Shown here: piece by piece, positions 58,421 to 64,000 of the stretch
Position numbering within the stretch: the first letter of the stretch is position 1
How the letters are laid out: every line of letters starts with the position of its first letter
The notes under the pieces: generated by a model
The model's database searches: none
What the model was told of the DNA's origin: nothing
The model's input: the letters and a program-made list of their open reading frames with translations, nothing else
Made by a program: the position numbers and the translations under genes
Source: Vogesella urethralis
GTDB lineage: Bacteria; Pseudomonadota; Gammaproteobacteria; Burkholderiales; Chromobacteriaceae
Direction of reading: 5' to 3'
Length of the DNA: 64,000 nt
Assembly (NCBI RefSeq): GCF_007644045.2
Contig: NZ_VMDW02000051.1
Coordinates: forward strand, 110,308 to 174,307

Positions 58421-58788
58421 AGTGCAGCCCCCACGATCACGGTCAGCGACAGGCTGACTACCAGCACCAGCTTGGCGGTAGCGCGGGCAGTCTGCAGTTC
58501 CAGACCTTTATGGATATCAAGAAACAGGAAACGGATGCCGGCGACGGCGTGGTGCAGGAATGCCCACAGGAAGCCGATCAGGATCAGTTTCATCAGGGGA
58601 TGGGCAACTACAGCGCGGTAGCTGTCGAAGGTTTCTGCGGAACTGAGCGAGCCGCTCAGAAGATAGATCAGGAGTGGCAGCGAGAAAAACAGTGCCACAC
58701 CGCTGATTCGGTGCATGATCGAGACGATGCCAGGAACCGGCAGCCTGATCTTGCCCAGATCTAAGTGCTTAGGTCGTTGCTTCTGCAT
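58414..58788 (-). CDS. sdhC: Succinate dehydrogenase cytochrome b subunit
   Basis: This 124-aa protein has three helices and the family signature RPKHLDLGKIRLPVPGIVSIMHRISGVALF at the N-terminus. HHAVAGIRFLFLDIHKGL holds the haem b His ligand. The start MQKQRPKH at 58788 has AAGGAAG just upstream. It is the first gene of the sdhCDAB-sdhE operon. Confidence 0.95.
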   Translation of the reverse strand: MQKQRPKHLDLGKIRLPVPGIVSIMHRISGVALFFSLPLLIYLLSGSLSSAETFDSYRAVVAHPLMKLILIGFLWAFLHHAVAGIRFLFLDIHKGLELQTARATAKLVLVVSLSLTVIVGAALW

Positions 58789-59009
58789 AGAGCTTCCTTG
58801 GATGTGCATGTACCAAGTGGTTATACCCGGCCTTCACCATGGTTGTGAGGGCCATCGGAACGGGAGCCAAGCCGGCACTCCCACCCATCAAAACATGCTG
58901 CACCGTTGCTGCAGGTGCAACATATCCCTGTGATTCTATCAAAACCGCGACACTCGCGGTCGGCAAAGCGTCGGACAAAAGCCATTCGCCGCCCAAATCT
59001 GGTGCAAAA
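58789..59009. other. sdh promoter region
   Basis: This 221-bp gap lies between gntR (its 3' end) and sdhC. A possible minus-strand -10 (TAGAAT, in TTTTGATAGAATCAC) is seen near 58935-58940, with no good -35. A 75-codon minus-strand frame here lacks a ribosome-binding site and family features, and I do not annotate it. No copy of the gntR palindrome was found in it. Confidence 0.4.
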
Positions 59010-59738
59010 TCAACCGTTTTCTTGTCGAGTCAAACCGAATTTGTCGGTCAGGCACCAGCGTTCGCGCCATTCGGATGGCACGCCCTGCATATCGCAAGAC
59101 AGGCGCAAATACTGCAGCACCGGCAGTTCGCCCTGCAGGCCCAGCAGCTGGATTTCTTCGCGTCCCGGCAAGATGGCGCGCCACTGTTCGGCCTCTACCC
59201 GCAGGCGGGTACCGAAATGCTGCTGCAGCATCGCCCACACCCCCGGCATCTGGCGCAGCCAGCGCGTATCCACCGCGTCGAAACGCTCTACCGGCAACAG
59301 CACATCATCCAGTGCTACCAGCTGCCCCTGCATGCGCCACAGCATGCGGATGCGGTGCATGGGCGCGCCGCGACGCACTTTCATCACTGCGGCCAACTCT
59401 TCGGACGCGTGCACGCGGGTCATGCCCAGAAACTCGCGCAGCAGCCGGTCCGGCTTTTCGGTCAGCAGCCCCGGCGACACCAGCGACATGCCGGCCCAGT
59501 CGTCCAGCGGCTCGGCTACAAACGTGCCCCTGCCCTGCTGCCGGTACAGCACGCCGTCCACCACCAGCTCGGACAACGCTTTGCGTACCGTGCCCTGGCT
59601 GACATCAAACTGGTCTGCCAGGTCCCACTCGCTGGGTAACAGTTCGTTACTGGCCCACTCGCCCTCGGCGATGCGCTCCAGGATCTGGCGTTTTACCTGC
59701 TGGTAAAGCGGCAGCCGGCTAAGCGATTTTGCGTGCAT
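59010..59738 (-). CDS. GntR/HutC family transcriptional regulator
   Basis: This 242-aa regulator has an N-terminal GntR winged helix (about residues 10-75, LYQQVKRQILERIAEGEWASNELLPSEWDLADQFDVSQGTVRKALSELV) and a C-terminal UTRA effector domain (about 95-235). It lies between sdhCDAB and the divergent mdh, with a perfect palindrome in the mdh-gntR gap. Control of itself and of C4-dicarboxylate metabolism is a reasonable inference. The ligand is unknown. Confidence 0.87.
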   Translation of the reverse strand: MHAKSLSRLPLYQQVKRQILERIAEGEWASNELLPSEWDLADQFDVSQGTVRKALSELVVDGVLYRQQGRGTFVAEPLDDWAGMSLVSPGLLTEKPDRLLREFLGMTRVHASEELAAVMKVRRGAPMHRIRMLWRMQGQLVALDDVLLPVERFDAVDTRWLRQMPGVWAMLQQHFGTRLRVEAEQWRAILPGREEIQLLGLQGELPVLQYLRLSCDMQGVPSEWRERWCLTDKFGLTRQENG

Positions 59739-59778
59739 TGGTTCTTTTTAACATCAAATAAAACAAGCGTAAAGGTTA

Positions 59779-59792
59779 GTCTTATATAAGAC
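59779..59792. promoter_or_regulatory. Palindromic operator in the gntR-mdh gap
   Basis: GTCTTATATAAGAC is a perfect 14-bp palindrome 41 bp before the gntR start. The TATA-centred form resembles operators of HutC-type GntR proteins. A direct half-site series ACAAGACAAGAC follows. Confidence 0.6.
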
Positions 59793-59950
59793 ACAAGACA
59801 AGACCTTGCCATGCTGCGGTGCCATATTGCCGGGGATACCCACAAAGCGGAGTTTGCGTGCTACACTCGCTGCCAGTATTGCAAAGCAGCATGCGCAAAC
59901 TAGAGCATGCGCGGCGCATCACATCGCCAAGTCCAAAGGAGAGTACATCG

Positions 59951-60931
59951 ATGAAAGCCCCCGTTCGCGTTGCCGTTACTGGTGCAGCTGGTCAGATTGG
60001 TTACAGCCTGTTGTTCCGCATTGCCAGTGGCGAAATGCTGGGTAAAGACCAGCCGGTCATCCTGCAACTGCTGGACCTGCCGCAAGCACAGACCGCAGTA
60101 AAAGGCGTGATGATGGAGCTGGAAGACTGCGCCTTCCCGCTGCTGGCCGGCATGATCGCTACCGACGACCCGGAAGTGGCTTTCAAGGATGTACAAGTTG
60201 CCCTGCTGGTTGGCGCCCGTCCGCGCAGCAAAGGCATGGAGCGTAAAGACCTGCTGACCGCCAACGCCGAGATCTTCACCGTACAAGGCGCTGCCCTGAA
60301 CAAAGTGGCCGACCGCAACGTGAAAGTACTGGTAGTAGGCAACCCGGCCAACACCAACGCCTACATCGCCATGAAGTCTGCCCCGGACCTGAACCCGAAC
60401 AACTTCACCGCCATGTTGCGCCTGGACCACAACCGCGCGCTGTCGCAAATTGCCGCCAAAACCGGCAAGGCCGTGGCCGACATCGAAAAACTGGCCGTAT
60501 GGGGCAACCACTCCCCGACCATGTACGCCGACTACCGCTACGCCACCATCAACGGCGAATCGGTAAAAGACATGATCAACGACCACGAATGGAACCGTGA
60601 CGTCTTCCTGCCGACCGTGGGCAAACGTGGCGCCGCCATCATCGAAGCGCGCGGCCTGTCGTCCGCTGCTTCCGCTGCCAACGCCGCCATCGACCACATC
60701 CGCGACTGGGTACTGGGCACCAATGGCAAGTGGGTGACCATGGGCATTCCGTCCGACGGCTCCTACGGCATTCCGAAAGACGTGATGTTCGGCTTCCCGG
60801 TAACCTGCGAAAACGGCCAGTACACCATCGTACAAGGCCTGGAAATCGACGAATTCAGCCGTGAACGCATCAACGTCACCCTAAACGAACTGGAAGAAGA
60901 GCGCGCCGGCGTGGCTCACCTGCTGGGCTAA
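59951..60931 (+). CDS. mdh: Malate dehydrogenase (NAD)
   Basis: This 326-aa enzyme interconverts malate and oxaloacetate. It has the NAD loop [21 protein letters not shown], substrate arginines in [28 protein letters not shown], and catalytic His in [12 protein letters not shown]. It belongs to the long (cytosolic-like) MDH group common in Betaproteobacteria. AAGGAGAG ten bases upstream fixes the ATG at 59951; the frame runs on upstream but is not family-like. Confidence 0.97.
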   Translation: MKAPVRVAVTGAAGQIGYSLLFRIASGEMLGKDQPVILQLLDLPQAQTAVKGVMMELEDCAFPLLAGMIATDDPEVAFKDVQVALLVGARPRSKGMERKDLLTANAEIFTVQGAALNKVADRNVKVLVVGNPANTNAYIAMKSAPDLNPNNFTAMLRLDHNRALSQIAAKTGKAVADIEKLAVWGNHSPTMYADYRYATINGESVKDMINDHEWNRDVFLPTVGKRGAAIIEARGLSSAASAANAAIDHIRDWVLGTNGKWVTMGIPSDGSYGIPKDVMFGFPVTCENGQYTIVQGLEIDEFSRERINVTLNELEEERAGVAHLLG

Positions 60932-60950
60932 GCCGTTGTGCTGAAAGCCA

Positions 60951-60976
60951 AAAGCGCACCGCAAGGTGCGCTTTTT
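60951..60976 (+). terminator. mdh intrinsic terminator
   Basis: The 10-bp perfect stem AAAGCGCACC / GGTGCGCTTT with tetraloop GCAA is followed by TT, 20 bp after the mdh stop. Confidence 0.88.
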
Positions 60977-61037
60977 GTCTTTGATAAAATACTGAAACAC
61001 CCTGCTTAATCCTGCTCTTTTTGGAGGTCGCACCACC

Positions 61038-62145
61038 ATGATTGAAGCCGAAGTACTCAATCAAATTCAGGCCCAGATCAACGATCTGACTACCCGCAAC
61101 ACTGACATCCGGGGGTATCTTTGACTACGACGGTAAAAAAGACCGTCTGGAAGAAGTAAGCCGCCTCACCGAAGACCCCGATGTCTGGAACGACCCCAAA
61201 AAAGCCCAGGACCTGGGCCGCGAGCGCAAGCAGCTGGAAGACGTGGTACTGGTGATCGAAGGCATCGCCAACACCCTGGCCGACTGCGGCGAGCTGTTTG
61301 AAATGGGCAAGGCCGAAGACGACGACGACACCATCCTGGCCGTAAAAGCCGACCTGGACAGCGTGGAAGAAAAGCTGGGCAAGCTGGAATTCCGCCGCAT
61401 GTTCCACGACCCGATGGACCCGAACAACTGCTTCCTAGACATCCAGGCCGGCGCCGGCGGCACCGAGGCGCAAGACTGGGCAGGCATGCTGCTGCGCATG
61501 TACGTGCGCTTTGCCGAACGCAAGGGCTTCAAGGTGGAAATCCTGGAAGAGTCCGAAGGCGAAGTGGCCGGCATCAGCAGCGCCACCATTAAGATCGAAG
61601 GCGAATACGCCTACGGCCTGCTGCGTACCGAAGTGGGCGTACACCGCCTGGTACGCGTGTCGCCGTTCGACTCCAACGCGCGCCGCCACACCTCGTTCAG
61701 CTCCGTGTTCGTGTACCCGGAAGTGGACGACAGCTTCGAAATCACCATCAACCCGGCCGACGTGCGCACCGACACCTACCGCGCCAGCGGTGCCGGCGGT
61801 CAGCACATCAACAAGACCGACTCCGCCGTACGCCTGACCCACATCCCTACCGGCATCGTGGTGCAGTGCCAGAACGACCGCTCGCAACACCGCAACCGCG
61901 ACGAAGCCTGGCAAATGCTGCGCGCCAAACTGTACGAGCGCGAGCTGAAACTGCGGAACGAAGCCAAACAGTCGCTGGAAGACAGCAAGACCGACGTGGG
62001 TTGGGGTCACCAGATCCGCTCCTACGTCTTCGACCAGTCGCGCATCAAAGACCTGCGCACCAGCTACGAAGTGGGCAACATCAAGGGCGTGATGGACGGC
62101 GACCTTGACGGCTTTATCGAAGCCAGCCTGAAACAGGGCGTGTAA
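61038..62145 (+). CDS. prfB: Peptide chain release factor 2 (programmed +1 frameshift)
   Basis: RF2 (368 aa) terminates translation at UGA and UAA. The gene is read in two frames: 28 codons from 61038 to 61121, then a skip of T61122, then 61123-62145. The first frame stops at an in-frame TGA (61122-61124) within CTTTGAC, preceded by GGGGGTAT, the classic autoregulatory frameshift site. The long frame has the SPF stop-codon recognition tripeptide ([12 protein letters not shown]) and [16 protein letters not shown] with the catalytic GGQ. A strong GGAGG site precedes the ATG. Confidence 0.97.
61111..61125 (+). promoter_or_regulatory. RF2 programmed frameshift site
   Basis: GGGGGTATCTTTGAC combines an internal Shine-Dalgarno-like G-run, the slippery CTT codon and the TGA stop with a following C. 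Low RF2 leads to a pause and +1 slippage, giving full-length RF2. Confidence 0.95.
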
Positions 62146-62171
62146 GCCGCGCGCCCGGCGCAAGATACCAA

Positions 62172-62200
62172 AGGTTGGCCGCACGACAGGCGGCCAACCT
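62172..62200. repeat. Inverted GGTTGGCCGC pair after prfB
   Basis: AGGTTGGCCGC and GCGGCCAACCT are separated by ACGACAG, an 11-bp perfect stem. No T-run follows. It lies between prfB and lysS and may act as a weak terminator or attenuator. Confidence 0.7.
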
Positions 62201-62221
62201 CCAACATCAATGGAGATCCCC

Positions 62222-63730
<1,509 letters not shown>

Positions 63731-63813
63731 GCCTTACCGGCCAAGGCCTACTGTAGGTCAGCAGAGTTTGTGAAAAAAATCAGCACAAACTGAAAACCAA
63801 TAGGTAGCAAACC

Positions 63814-63845
63814 AAAGCCCCAGCAGAGATGCTGGGGCTTTTTGC
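63814..63845 (+). terminator. lysS intrinsic terminator
   Basis: The 12-bp perfect stem AAAGCCCCAGCA / TGCTGGGGCTTT with loop GAGA is followed by TTT. Confidence 0.88.
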
Positions 63846-63992
63846 ATTTAGCCAGCTAAATATAAATATTTACACTATCTGTCGTTGTAGAAATTTTCGC
63901 CGCGAAAATATGCATCAAATTATGCCGACGTTCACCCCATCTTGAGTAGCACGTAACTTTAGCGTCCAATCCACCATGACAAGGAGTTGGAC
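63846..63992 (+). other. Promoter region of the next gene
   Basis: This is an AT-rich stretch (TAAATATAAATATTTACACTATC near 63856-63878) upstream of a ribosome-binding site AAGGAG at 63981-63986. It likely holds the promoter of the gene starting at 63993. Exact boxes could not be assigned. Confidence 0.4.
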
Positions 63993-64000
63993 ATGAAGAA
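63993..64000 (+). CDS. Start of a further gene (partial)
   Basis: ATG AAG AA lies seven bases after AAGGAG. The beginning Met-Lys-(Lys/Asn) is compatible with a signal peptide, as for a porin, but only two full codons are visible. No product is assigned. Confidence 0.5.

Noticed and set aside
58769..58996. 75-codon minus-strand frame upstream of sdhC
   Set aside because: No ribosome-binding site, unremarkable composition, and it overlaps the sdhC start and the likely promoter.

Overview
The window is a GC-rich betaproteobacterial chromosome segment. It is best explained as a member of the Neisseriales, Chromobacteriaceae type (Chromobacterium/Vogesella-like). The evidence is a PhhA whose iron ligands (H137, H142, E183) sit one residue from those of the Chromobacterium violaceum enzyme, a tryptophanase gene, a cbb3 oxidase operon, and the compact sdhCDAB-sdhE-gltA-sucAB-lpd-sucCD order. 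The genus is an inference. Almost everything is core housekeeping sequence at roughly 60-70% GC, with one clear exception at 5.6-10.2 kb.

Layout. 0-5.6 kb: end of eno, ftsB, a GGDEF diguanylate cyclase, rnfH/ratA divergent from smpB, a small membrane protein, and guaA. 5.57-10.25 kb: an AT-rich island bounded by 78-bp direct repeats (73/78 identical) that contain the last codons and terminators of guaA. It carries a small unknown gene, a hairpin-rich segment and a two-gene operon: a helical-repeat protein of 576 aa, and a 580-aa protein with a divergent PD-(D/E)XK/Mrr-like N-terminus. This is my candidate for an undescribed defence-type system. 10.3-21 kb: LRR-protein kinase, hybrid histidine kinase, phhA with a divergent Lrp regulator, an EamA exporter, pepN and an M61 peptidase. 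21-27 kb: ccoNOQP and ccoGH with a textbook FNR-type promoter, then a YbaY/YscW-like lipoprotein. 27-32 kb: MFS/sgrR divergent pair, an FMN 2-hydroxy-acid oxidase and a periplasmic ClpP-like protein. 32-36 kb: tnaA, preceded by a recognisable but very short tnaC leader gene, and a divergent POT peptide transporter. 36-45.8 kb: pseudouridine synthase, GNAT and thioesterase; an ABC exporter; a zincin-like protein; a YciI protein; a cadA/cadR metal-resistance pair with a MerR-type operator; a probable structured RNA; LysR and a solute-binding protein. 45.8-58.8 kb: a continuous minus-strand TCA cluster. 59-64 kb: GntR regulator, mdh, prfB with its programmed +1 frameshift, lysS and the start of a further gene.

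How it works together. The TCA block, mdh and the cbb3 oxidase are the respiratory core. Microaerobic control of cco is visible as a TTGAT-N4-ATCAA box about 41 bp upstream of the inferred start site. The GntR gene between sdh and mdh has a perfect 14-bp palindrome in its promoter and probably controls itself and mdh. tnaCA is likely induced by tryptophan through ribosome arrest. The 10-mer GGTTGGCCGC occurs 27 times by eye on the two strands, often as inverted pairs forming terminator-like stems. This resembles how DNA uptake sequences are distributed in Neisseriaceae, although the word itself is different.

All calls were made by reading sequence alone. No similarity search, structure prediction or motif scan was run.
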